DNA of 23,668 nt from an uncultured Collinsella sp. (GTDB taxonomy: Bacteria; Actinomycetota; Coriobacteriia; Coriobacteriales; Coriobacteriaceae). Where the stretch lies: positions 1 to 23,668 of the forward strand of contig CAUAAZ010000033.1 in assembly GCA_958427145.1 (NCBI GenBank), given 5' to 3'. Shown piece by piece: positions 8,179-15,635 of the stretch. Every line of letters begins with the position of its first letter. Positions within the stretch are counted from its first letter, which is position 1. A program made the translations under genes and the position numbers. A model generated the notes under the pieces. The model did no database searches and was not told the origin of the DNA. It was given only the letters and a program-made list of their open reading frames with translations.

Positions 8179-9627
8179 CTAATCAAAATGAAGTTTTAGC
8201 TCTTCCTCCCAGTCGGGCATGTGGAACCCGACCGACTCGAGCCTGGAAAGGTCGAGCGCGGAGTGGACCGGGCGCGGGGCGATGGGGCCGACGGCGCCGG
8301 CGTAGTAGTCGGCGGTGCTGACCGGCACGACCTTCTCCCCGTTGCCGTTGGCTGCCTCGAAGACGGCGCGGGCGATGTCCGCCCAGGACTTGACCGCACC
8401 GGAGCCGGTGCAGTTATAGGTGCCGTAGGGGGCGTGCGTCCCCAGCACGTGGAAGATGGCGGCGGCCATGTCGCGCGTGAAGGTCAGGCGGCCCAGCTGG
8501 TCGTCGACGACCGTGACCTGCGTGAGTTTGTCGTCGGGGTCGGCGACGCGGTCGGACAGCCCCTTCATGGTCCTGACGAAGTTGTGGCCCTCGCCGATGA
8601 CCCAGCTGGAGCGCATGATGTAGTGGCGCGGGCACCCGGCCACGGCGATGTCGCCGGCGGCCTTGGTCTGGCCGTAGACGGACAGCGGGCTGAGGGGCTC
8701 GTCCTCCGTGTGGACCTCGGCCGTGCCGTCGAAGACGTAGTCGGAGGACACGTGGACGAGGGTGATCCCGTGATCAGAGCATGTGCGGGCGAGCAGGGCC
8801 GGGCCGGTCGCGTTGGCCTTCCAGGCGGTCGCGCGGCCCTCGGGGGTCTCGGCCCTGTCGACCGCGGTGTAGGCGCCGCAGTTGATCACGGTGCCGTAGA
8901 GCGACCAGTCGTACTTGGAGTAGGCCTCCGGGTCGGACATGTCGAAGGTGTCGATGTCGCAGAAGTCGAAGTCCTTGGCCACGCCGCGCTCCCCGGCGAG
9001 CGCGCGCACCGCGTGGCCCAGCTGGCCGTTGCAGCCGGTGACGAGCGTCCTCTTGGGCGCCATGGGGACGACGTCCCTGAGCATCGGGTGGTTGAGGTCG
9101 GCCTCGGAGACGGTGGCCTGGTCGAGCGGGATGGGCCACTGAATGTTGAGCTCGGGGTCGGCGAGGTTAACGAAGGTGTAGGTCCTCTTGAGCTCCAGCG
9201 ACCAGTGGGCGTCCACCAGGTAGGTGTAGGCGGTGCCGTCCTCGAGCGCCTGGAAGGAGTTTCCCACGCCGCGCGGGACGTAGATGGCCTTGCTCGGGTC
9301 CAGCACGGTCGTGTAGACCTTGCCGTAGGTGGCGCTGCCCTCGCGCAGGTCGACCCAGGCGCCGAAGACCGAGCCGCGGGCCACGGAGATGAACTTGTCC
9401 CAGGGCTCCGCGTGGATGCCGCGGGTGACGCCGCGGCTGTCGTTGTAGGAGATGTTGTTCTGGACGACCCTGAGGTCGGGGATGCCCAGGGCGGTCATCT
9501 TGGCGCGCTGCCAGTTCTCCTTGAACCAGCCGCGCGAGTCGCCGTGGACGGCGAGGTCGACGACCTTCAGGCCCCCGATGCCGGTCTCGGCGACGGCGAG
9601 GTCCTTCTCGAATGCGATGTCTGCCAT
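8179..9627 (-). CDS. rmlCD: fused dTDP-4-dehydrorhamnose 3,5-epimerase and reductase (RmlC-RmlD)
   Basis: This protein carries out the last two steps of dTDP-L-rhamnose synthesis in one 482-residue chain. Residues 1 to about 185 are an RmlC cupin, with RGIH at 69-72 supplying the expected catalytic histidine. Residues from about 192 onward are an RmlD reductase, with a Rossmann loop GCNGQLG at 198-204, SSDYVFDG at 294-301 and the YGQTK catalytic pair at 318-322. The two activities are separate genes in most bacteria; fused forms of this size are known in some actinobacteria. AGGAG sits 10 bases before the ATG. It is the last gene of the rmlA-rmlB-rmlCD run, 70 bases after rmlB. Base composition is strongly G+C-rich, unlike both flanks. 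Confidence 0.93.
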   Translation of the reverse strand: MADIAFEKDLAVAETGIGGLKVVDLAVHGDSRGWFKENWQRAKMTALGIPDLRVVQNNISYNDSRGVTRGIHAEPWDKFISVARGSVFGAWVDLREGSATYGKVYTTVLDPSKAIYVPRGVGNSFQALEDGTAYTYLVDAHWSLELKRTYTFVNLADPELNIQWPIPLDQATVSEADLNHPMLRDVVPMAPKRTLVTGCNGQLGHAVRALAGERGVAKDFDFCDIDTFDMSDPEAYSKYDWSLYGTVINCGAYTAVDRAETPEGRATAWKANATGPALLARTCSDHGITLVHVSSDYVFDGTAEVHTEDEPLSPLSVYGQTKAAGDIAVAGCPRHYIMRSSWVIGEGHNFVRTMKGLSDRVADPDDKLTQVTVVDDQLGRLTFTRDMAAAIFHVLGTHAPYGTYNCTGSGAVKSWADIARAVFEAANGNGEKVVPVSTADYYAGAVGPIAPRPVHSALDLSRLESVGFHMPDWEEELKLHFD

Positions 9628-9697
9628 GTGGGAAAAGCTCCTATCGAAGAGGTTGGGTAACCGGGGGCGCCCGCGGTGCGGGATGCCGGGGTTCGGC

Positions 9698-10720
9698 CTA
9701 CTGGCCCTGTGCGCGGTAGCGTGCCTCGGTGGCCTCCTTGGCCGGGCGCCACCAGGACTCGTTGGCGACGTACCAGTCGATGGTGGCCTTGAGGCCCCCG
9801 GCGAAGTCGGTGTGCGCCGGCCTCCAGCCCAGCTCGCGCTGGAGCTTCGTGCTGTCGATGGCGTAGCGGCGGTCGTGGCCGGGGCGGTCGGCGACCCAGT
9901 CGAAGTCCTCGGGGTCGCGCCCCATGGCCTCGAGGATCATGCGCAGGACCGTGATGTTGTCCCTCTCGCCGTCGGCCCCGATGAGGTAGGTCTCCCCCGT
10001 GCGGCCCTTGGTGAGGATGTCCCAGACGGCCGAGGAGTGGTCCTCGGTGTGTATCCAGTCGCGGACGTTCTCGCCGCGGCCGTAGAGCTTGGGGCGGACG
10101 CCGTCGACGATGTTGGTGATCTGACGCGGGATGAACTTCTCCACGTGCTGGTAGGGGCCGTAGTTGTTGGAGCAGTTGGAGATCGTGGCGCGCAGGCCGT
10201 AGGTGCGGGTCCAGGCGCGCACGAGCATGTCGGAGCTGGCCTTGGTGGAGCTGTACGGCGAAGAGGGCTTATACGGCGTCTCCTCGGTGAACTTGGCCGG
10301 GTCGTCGAGCGCCAGGTCGCCGTAGACCTCGTCGGTGGAGACGTGGTGGTAGCGGACGCCGTATTTGCGGACGGCCTCCAGAAGGCGGAAGGTGCCCTCG
10401 ACGTTGGTGCGCAGGAAGGGCTCCGGGTCGGCGATGGAGTTGTCGTTGTGGCTCTCGGCGGCGTAGTGCACGATGGCGTCGTGGCCCGGGACGATGCGGT
10501 CCAGCAGCTCGGCGTCGCAGATGTCGCCCACGACGAGCTCCACGCGGTCCGTCGGCAGCCCCGCGATGTTCTCGGGGTTGCCGGCGTAGGTCAGCTTGTC
10601 CAGGACGGTCACGTGGACGTCCGGGTGGTTGTCCACCACGTAGTGCACGAAGTTGCTGCCGATGAAGCCGCAGCCGCCCGTGACGATGATGTTCTTGGGG
10701 GAGAAGGTCTCCTCTGCCAT
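9698..10720 (-). CDS. rmlB: dTDP-glucose 4,6-dehydratase
   Basis: This enzyme removes water from dTDP-glucose to give dTDP-4-keto-6-deoxyglucose, the second step of dTDP-rhamnose synthesis. The 340-residue protein is an extended short-chain dehydrogenase with the NAD-binding GGCGFIGSNF at 15-24, the STDEVYG active-site segment at 128-134 and the YSSTK catalytic tyrosine and lysine at 156-160. The length is typical. AAGGAG lies 8 bases before the ATG. It starts 18 bases after rmlA and precedes rmlCD, so the three are very likely one transcript. Confidence 0.96.
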   Translation of the reverse strand: MAEETFSPKNIIVTGGCGFIGSNFVHYVVDNHPDVHVTVLDKLTYAGNPENIAGLPTDRVELVVGDICDAELLDRIVPGHDAIVHYAAESHNDNSIADPEPFLRTNVEGTFRLLEAVRKYGVRYHHVSTDEVYGDLALDDPAKFTEETPYKPSSPYSSTKASSDMLVRAWTRTYGLRATISNCSNNYGPYQHVEKFIPRQITNIVDGVRPKLYGRGENVRDWIHTEDHSSAVWDILTKGRTGETYLIGADGERDNITVLRMILEAMGRDPEDFDWVADRPGHDRRYAIDSTKLQRELGWRPAHTDFAGGLKATIDWYVANESWWRPAKEATEARYRAQGQ

Positions 10721-10738
10721 GTTCGAATCTCCTTGTTC

Positions 10739-11638
10739 CTAGTACTCGCGCGGGCTGTTGACGATCTCGCCGGCGGCGACCTTCTTCAGGTGCCGGCCGT
10801 AGACCGACTTGCCGTAGGCCTTGGCGGCCTCCTCCAGCCCGGCGGTCGTGATCCAGCCGTTCTCCCAGGCGATCTCCTCGGGGACGGACACCGGCAGGTC
10901 CTGGGAGTGCTCCACGGCGCGGACGAACTCCGCGGCCTCGTGCAGGCTCTCCATGGTGCCGGTGTCCAGCCACGCGTAGCCGCGGCCGAGGGTGACGACG
11001 GACAGCGTCCCCTCCTCCAGGTACATCTGGTTGAGCGTCGTGATCTCCAGCTCGCCACGGGCCGACGGCTTGACCTCATGCGCCTTGGCGGCCACGTCGC
11101 CCGGGTAGAAGTACAGGCCGGTGACGGCGTAGGAGCTCTTGGGGCGCTCAGGCTTCTCCTCGATGGAGACGGCCCTCCCCTCGCCGTCGAACTCCACGAC
11201 GCCGAAGCGCTCGGGGTCGTCCACGTGGTAGCCGAAGACCGTGGCGCGGCCCGACTCCGCGTTCTGGACGGCGCGCGTCAGGTGGCGCGAAAGGCCGTTG
11301 CCGTAGAAGATGTTGTCGCCGAGCACCAGCGCGCACGGCTCGCCGGCGATGAACTCCTCGCCGATGGTGAAGGCCTGCGCCAGGCCGTCGGGGCTCGGCT
11401 GCTCGGCGTAGGAGAGGTTCACGCCGTAGCGCGAGCCGTCCCCGAGCAGGCGCTCGAAGTTGGGGAGGTCGGTCGGCGTGGAGATGACCAGGATGTCCCG
11501 GATGCCCGCCAGCATGAGGGTGCTGAGCGGGTAGTAGATCATGGGCTTGTCGTAGACCGGCAGCAGCTGCTTGGAGGTCACGAGCGTGAGCGGGTACAGG
11601 CGGGTGCCGGACCCGCCGGCGAGGATGATGCCTTTCAT
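10739..11638 (-). CDS. rmlA: glucose-1-phosphate thymidylyltransferase
   Basis: This enzyme makes dTDP-glucose from dTTP and glucose 1-phosphate, the entry step to dTDP-rhamnose. The 299-residue product has the nucleotide-binding GGSGTRLYPLT at 8-18, SKQLLPVYDKPM at 22-33 and a GDNIFYGNGL segment near 110, all characteristic of RmlA; the length is standard. The ATG follows GGAAGTGATTGA. The preceding gene ends only 16 bases upstream, so translation may be coupled. The jump from AT-rich to G+C-rich sequence falls almost exactly at this start codon. Confidence 0.96.
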   Translation of the reverse strand: MKGIILAGGSGTRLYPLTLVTSKQLLPVYDKPMIYYPLSTLMLAGIRDILVISTPTDLPNFERLLGDGSRYGVNLSYAEQPSPDGLAQAFTIGEEFIAGEPCALVLGDNIFYGNGLSRHLTRAVQNAESGRATVFGYHVDDPERFGVVEFDGEGRAVSIEEKPERPKSSYAVTGLYFYPGDVAAKAHEVKPSARGELEITTLNQMYLEEGTLSVVTLGRGYAWLDTGTMESLHEAAEFVRAVEHSQDLPVSVPEEIAWENGWITTAGLEEAAKAYGKSVYGRHLKKVAAGEIVNSPREY

Positions 11639-11654
11639 TCAATCACTTCCAAAG

Positions 11655-12470
11655 TCAGTGAACGGAAAAATAAATCCGTTTAGCAATGTTCCTGATTGAG
11701 AGCGACAATTTACGAGCGGTTAAATCAACCGACGATATATTGATACCATCGAGTGAACAGATTGCTCGCACAAAATCAAACTCATCGCGTTTCAATTGCT
11801 CTTTTTTATCCTTAAAAAGTGAGTTCGTAGTAGATTCGTTGCACACTCTAAAATAGGAATAAATTGAGTCTAGATAGCAGACATCACTATTAAGTGATAG
11901 ACGAATCCAATACTCCCAATCAGGGGAGTAACACAAAGAATCATTAAAGGGTCCAACCTTTTGCCAGCAATCTCTACGAAACATGACATTAGAAGGCTCT
12001 CCATAGATATTATGAGTTCGAAATGTCTTGCGGGCAAAATCAGAGCCTTTTAAAACCATATCCCGCTTAAAAGGTCTCCTCTTCATTGTAATGGCACCAT
12101 TCGAGTCAATAACACATGAAGCGCTGAAGCAGAGGGAGCACTTTGGATTAGCATCCAGTGCTGCAACCTCAGACTCAAGAGCCCCGGGTAACAAAATATC
12201 ATCCTGAAAGAGGAAATGAATATACTCGCCAGAAGATTTCTCAATGGCATTATTCCAGTTTCCAACAAGACCGAGATTACTGGCGTTTCTAAATACCTTA
12301 ATTCGAGAATCCGTTAGCTTGGAAACAATCTCAAATGTTCCATCAGTTGACTGATCATCGAAAATTAATAATTCGAAATCGCGGAAAGACTGGCTTAACA
12401 CCGAATCAATTGCCTTCAAAATGTACTTAGCACCATTAAAACAAGGCATCAACACACTAACTTTAGGCAT
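11655..12470 (-). CDS. GT2-family glycosyltransferase (soluble, GT-A fold)
   Basis: This is a cytoplasmic glycosyltransferase that probably adds one sugar to the growing lipid-linked glycan. The 271-residue protein begins MPKVSVLMPCFNG, followed by the nucleotide-binding DDQSTDGT at 38-45 and the metal-binding QDD at 89-91. It has no clear membrane helix. I chose the ATG at 12470, which has AAGGAGG 6 bases upstream and overlaps the end of the GtrB-like gene by 8 bases. A longer open frame upstream runs antisense to nothing sensible and lacks family similarity. The overlap implies translational coupling. As a neighbour of rmlA it may be a rhamnosyltransferase, but the sequence alone does not show this. 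Confidence 0.88.
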   Translation of the reverse strand: MPKVSVLMPCFNGAKYILKAIDSVLSQSFRDFELLIFDDQSTDGTFEIVSKLTDSRIKVFRNASNLGLVGNWNNAIEKSSGEYIHFLFQDDILLPGALESEVAALDANPKCSLCFSASCVIDSNGAITMKRRPFKRDMVLKGSDFARKTFRTHNIYGEPSNVMFRRDCWQKVGPFNDSLCYSPDWEYWIRLSLNSDVCYLDSIYSYFRVCNESTTNSLFKDKKEQLKRDEFDFVRAICSLDGINISSVDLTARKLSLSIRNIAKRIYFSVH

Positions 12471-13443
12471 CCTTGTCCTCCTTATCGGACAAAAATTCCT
12501 CAATAAAATAGCGAGGACGATGCTTCGTCTCCATATAAGTCTTTCCAACGTACTCGCCGATGACACCCAAAGCCAAAAGTTGAAGTCCGCCAAGACACCA
12601 AATTGACATAATAATGCTTGTCCAGCCAACTTGTACATCGCCAATAAAATGACCAATTAAAAGATATACAAGTGCAAATAAACTAAAAATAGAAATGATT
12701 AAACCGGTGAGAGTAATTATCCTAATCGGTTTAGTACTAAAAGACGTTATACCTTCAAAAGCAAATGACAGCATTTTACCGAGCGTGTATTTAGATTCGC
12801 CGGCAAACCGTTTCCCTCGCGAATAATACACGCAGCAAGATTTGAAACCAACTAAAGGAACCAAACCACGAAGAAATAGATTAACCTCACGGAATTGAGA
12901 CAATGCAAGAACAGCACGCTTGGACATCAATCTATAGTCAGCATGGTTATAAACAGCATCGACACCCAACGAAGACTGTAAGCGATAAAAAGACTGTGCG
13001 GTAAAACGTTTTAGAAAGGAATCGCTAGAACGATCATTTCGTACACCATATACAACTTCATAGCCTTCGCGAGCTCTTGAAACCATTTCATCAAGCGCAT
13101 TGATATCATCTTGTAAATCAGCGTCCATCGATGCTATTAAATCAGCAAACTCCGCTGCCTTGTGTAACCCAGAAAGTAAAGCCTTCTGATGGCCACAATT
13201 CCTAGAGAGCTTAAGTCCACAGAATAAGGAATTAGACTGATGAAGACTTTCGATGATCTCCCAAGTCTTATCGGATGACCCATCGTCAACTAACAAAACC
13301 TTACTGTTCGCATTAATCTGAGACAATTTTACTAAAGTGGAAAACTTCTCAAAAAGCCTTTTAGAGGTTTCCCGCAAAACGCTCTCCTCGTTATAACAAG
13401 GAACCACGAGATAGAGAATCGGCAATATGTCCATCTTTGTCAT
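12463..13443 (-). CDS. GtrB-like polyprenyl-phosphate glycosyltransferase
   Basis: GtrB-type enzymes load a sugar onto undecaprenyl phosphate on the cytoplasmic side for later flipping. The 326-residue protein has VPCYNEE at 14-20, DDGSSDKT at 53-60 and DADLQD at 107-112. Two membrane helices follow at about 228-252 and 260-285, and it ends in the family-typical YVGKTYMETKHRPRYFIEE. I chose the ATG at 13443 with AGGTG just upstream. A GTG at 13458 would overlap the GtrA-like stop by 4 bases (GTGA) and is an alternative. It sits directly after a GtrA-like flippase and a GT-C gene, which is the classical three-part side-chain glycosylation set. Confidence 0.9.
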   Translation of the reverse strand: MTKMDILPILYLVVPCYNEESVLRETSKRLFEKFSTLVKLSQINANSKVLLVDDGSSDKTWEIIESLHQSNSLFCGLKLSRNCGHQKALLSGLHKAAEFADLIASMDADLQDDINALDEMVSRAREGYEVVYGVRNDRSSDSFLKRFTAQSFYRLQSSLGVDAVYNHADYRLMSKRAVLALSQFREVNLFLRGLVPLVGFKSCCVYYSRGKRFAGESKYTLGKMLSFAFEGITSFSTKPIRIITLTGLIISIFSLFALVYLLIGHFIGDVQVGWTSIIMSIWCLGGLQLLALGVIGEYVGKTYMETKHRPRYFIEEFLSDKEDKDA

Positions 13444-13454
13444 GCAAGCACCTA

Positions 13455-13847
13455 TCACTTAAATGCCCAATACTTACTTAAAATATAATTAAGAGGATAA
13501 GTTACAAACAAGTTAAGCAGTGGACCAAGAATAGAAGAAATTCCAAGCACACTAACCCAAAAGTACAAAAGGATGTTGTTGATAATCAATCCAGTAAAAG
13601 CACTCGAAGCAAGTAGCTTGGAAAAACTTGAAATAAGTGAACTCAAATCCGATCTCTCATTATCAAAAACATATTTATTGTTCCAATAGAAGGAATTGAT
13701 GACACCAGCAAAATATGAAACTATATTGGCGACAATATAGTTCACTCCAATAAAAAGGAGTGCCGCGTAAACTAAGTAAGAAACGATTGTATTTGAAAGT
13801 CCAACAATCGAAAACTTCAGAAATTGAATCACCGAATCTCGTTTCAT
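13455..13847 (-). CDS. GtrA-family membrane protein (probable flippase for polyprenyl-linked sugar)
   Basis: GtrA proteins are small four-helix membrane proteins thought to flip undecaprenyl-phosphate sugars to the outer face. The 130-residue product begins MKRDSVIQFLKFSIVGLSNT, the usual N-terminal signature, and has four hydrophobic segments plus a WNNKYVF motif between helices two and three. AAAGGG precedes the ATG by about 7 bases. It lies 20 bases after the GT-C gene and next to the GtrB-like gene, which supports a shared role. The family assignment is strong from length and pattern. Confidence 0.9.
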   Translation of the reverse strand: MKRDSVIQFLKFSIVGLSNTIVSYLVYAALLFIGVNYIVANIVSYFAGVINSFYWNNKYVFDNERSDLSSLISSFSKLLASSAFTGLIINNILLYFWVSVLGISSILGPLLNLFVTYPLNYILSKYWAFK

Positions 13848-13867
13848 TAAAGACCCTTTTCCTACTG

Positions 13868-15493
13868 TTATCTATAAAGGACATAAACAAAACAAGAGGT
13901 TCCATCATCGATTTGAGTATATCCGGGCAGTTTTTTAAAACCACTATATCCTAGTTCATCTTTCAGTTGAGAAAGAACCTCTTCTTCGCAGTCGTGATTA
14001 TTCATGTAAACAACCAGATCATCAGAATCAATATAATTTCTATCGCAAAAACTGCTAATAGCTTTCTGATCAGGAATCAGCGCATGAATGCGAGACAATT
14101 TGGCAACTTCTAGTAGCTTCGCAGTGAGCTGATAGTAATCATAAGAGACAAAGAGCCCCGTTGAACCCGCGTACTTCTCTACTGCGGCTTCATTGTCAGC
14201 AGATTTCGGATATAAATACAAAGCATTGGAAGAAAAGAAAACAGAATCTGCAGCAATAATTGCGCAAACAAATACAACAGAAACTAAAATAGTGCCCCGA
14301 AAATTGAAATCAGTATTATTTCTATAGCGAATTTGCAAATATCTAAATAGATACAAGAACATTCCAAATCCAAATAACAGTAATCCTGGATATGCCAAGC
14401 ATATGTATCTTGACGAAGTAAAAGGAGATACATAGCAAGCTGTGACGTAAAAAACAAGGGATGAATTAAATAATAAAACTATATAAATCGACTCAGGATG
14501 CTCACGATTAATTTTTTTATTCCATAGCAAGTAGAAACAAAGGGCAATTGACAAACAGAAGCAGGCAATCAAAAGAAGCCTTGATCCGAAGAACAAATCA
14601 ACGGACGACGACCCTAGAAATTGCCAAATTCGTCTAAGTAATACCATTACCCCTGATTGCGATGAGGCCGATTCGACATAGTGATTCCCAAACATGTTGC
14701 TTAATGCTGGAGGAAATATGATAAATGACAGACAAACCGATAAGACAATCGTGACTCCATATTTAAAGGAGAACCTCCACCCTTTTCTTGCCCAAAAATA
14801 AATAGTAAAAAAACAGGAAACAAAAAAGAGATAAATATAGAAATAGAAATGAGTTAAAAACCCCAATAAAGAAATAACAAATAGGCGGAAATAAACCGAT
14901 CGATTGGCGAAGGAAGCATTAAACATATCGAATAACGCATCAAGAAATGCTAGGGCAAGTGTCACCAATAACAGATACATTCGAATGTAGGTCACTAGAT
15001 TTAACGCTATGGGACAGAAAGCCCAAAGAGCCATTAAAATTAGGGCGACTGGCTTACTCTGAAACACTTTGTAAGAAAGCTTAAATAAAAATACTAAGCT
15101 GAGTGAATAGAAACATAGATTAGGAACCAAGCCAAACCATTTGCTAAATTCATTCGGAAACAGTGAGCAAACGGTATGAATAATGAAAAAATAGAGAGGA
15201 GGATGTGCGTCATTACTCAGATTATATAAAACCGAATCAAACCGAAACACATGCCCTGTATCAACTGTCAAATAAGACTGAATGAACGTAGGATCCATCC
15301 AGTTGGCATCCATATTGTTTTCCCAAAAAATATGTGGAAAATAAAAACTATTCGAGAGACCGAAAGTCCACAGCTCGTCAACATGAAACCCTGTTTTCAA
15401 ATTGCAATAATAAATTGCGACTAATAACGCAGCCACAAACATTACAGCAAATAAAACGCCATAAAACTTGCATCGTTTTGCACATGAATTCAT
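13868..15493 (-). CDS. GT-C fold membrane glycosyltransferase
   Basis: This polytopic membrane protein probably transfers sugar from a polyprenyl phosphate donor to a surface acceptor on the outer side, as ArnT/PMT-like and GtrC enzymes do. The 541-residue chain has about 10-12 hydrophobic helices. The first extracellular loop holds HVDELW with acidic residues 39-40, matching the GT-C catalytic position, and NDAHPPLYFFIIH at 94-106 is the familiar second-loop motif. A C-terminal soluble region spans about 430-541. AGGG lies about 9 bases before the ATG. With GtrA- and GtrB-like partners immediately downstream it completes a side-chain glycosylation module. The sugar and acceptor are unknown; sequence similarity in this class is usually low. 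Confidence 0.82.
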   Translation of the reverse strand: MNSCAKRCKFYGVLFAVMFVAALLVAIYYCNLKTGFHVDELWTFGLSNSFYFPHIFWENNMDANWMDPTFIQSYLTVDTGHVFRFDSVLYNLSNDAHPPLYFFIIHTVCSLFPNEFSKWFGLVPNLCFYSLSLVFLFKLSYKVFQSKPVALILMALWAFCPIALNLVTYIRMYLLLVTLALAFLDALFDMFNASFANRSVYFRLFVISLLGFLTHFYFYIYLFFVSCFFTIYFWARKGWRFSFKYGVTIVLSVCLSFIIFPPALSNMFGNHYVESASSQSGVMVLLRRIWQFLGSSSVDLFFGSRLLLIACFCLSIALCFYLLWNKKINREHPESIYIVLLFNSSLVFYVTACYVSPFTSSRYICLAYPGLLLFGFGMFLYLFRYLQIRYRNNTDFNFRGTILVSVVFVCAIIAADSVFFSSNALYLYPKSADNEAAVEKYAGSTGLFVSYDYYQLTAKLLEVAKLSRIHALIPDQKAISSFCDRNYIDSDDLVVYMNNHDCEEEVLSQLKDELGYSGFKKLPGYTQIDDGTSCFVYVLYR

Positions 15494-15528
15494 AAACGAG
15501 TCCCTATAATTAATTAGTAGCTAAACTA

Positions 15529-15558
15529 AAGGAGTTTACGAAAAATCATAAACTCCTT
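15529..15558 (-). terminator. probable terminator after the GT80-like ChW gene
   Basis: A 10-bp stem (15529-15538 with 15549-15558) has a 10-base loop. On the minus strand it is followed by TAGTTTAG, a weak T-rich tail. It lies about 80 bases past the stop codon of the gene at 15636 and just upstream of the GT-C gene. Confidence 0.6.
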
Positions 15559-15635
15559 CAAGATTAAACTAATACAGTTGGACTAAACCACTGAATTACT
15601 GCAATAGCGGATAGATGATAGACTTGCATCACTTA

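Noticed and set aside
8221..9660. A 479-codon open frame on the plus strand
   Set aside because: It mirrors rmlCD in the antisense direction and is a composition artefact of G+C-rich codons.
9668..9684. Small G+C hairpin between rmlB and rmlCD
   Set aside because: The stem is only 5 bp with no T-run. A terminator here would split an evident rml operon, so I do not call one.
9452..11683. A 743-codon open frame on the plus strand
   Set aside because: It is antisense to rmlA and rmlB in G+C-rich DNA. The product is a low-complexity Val/Gly/Ala/Asp-rich chain with no family pattern, while the minus frame has clear RmlA and RmlB motifs.
12471..12656. N-terminal extension of the GT2 gene at 11655-12470
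   Set aside because: The extra residues do not resemble the GT2 family and overlap the GtrB-like coding sequence. A strong ribosome site precedes the ATG at 12470.
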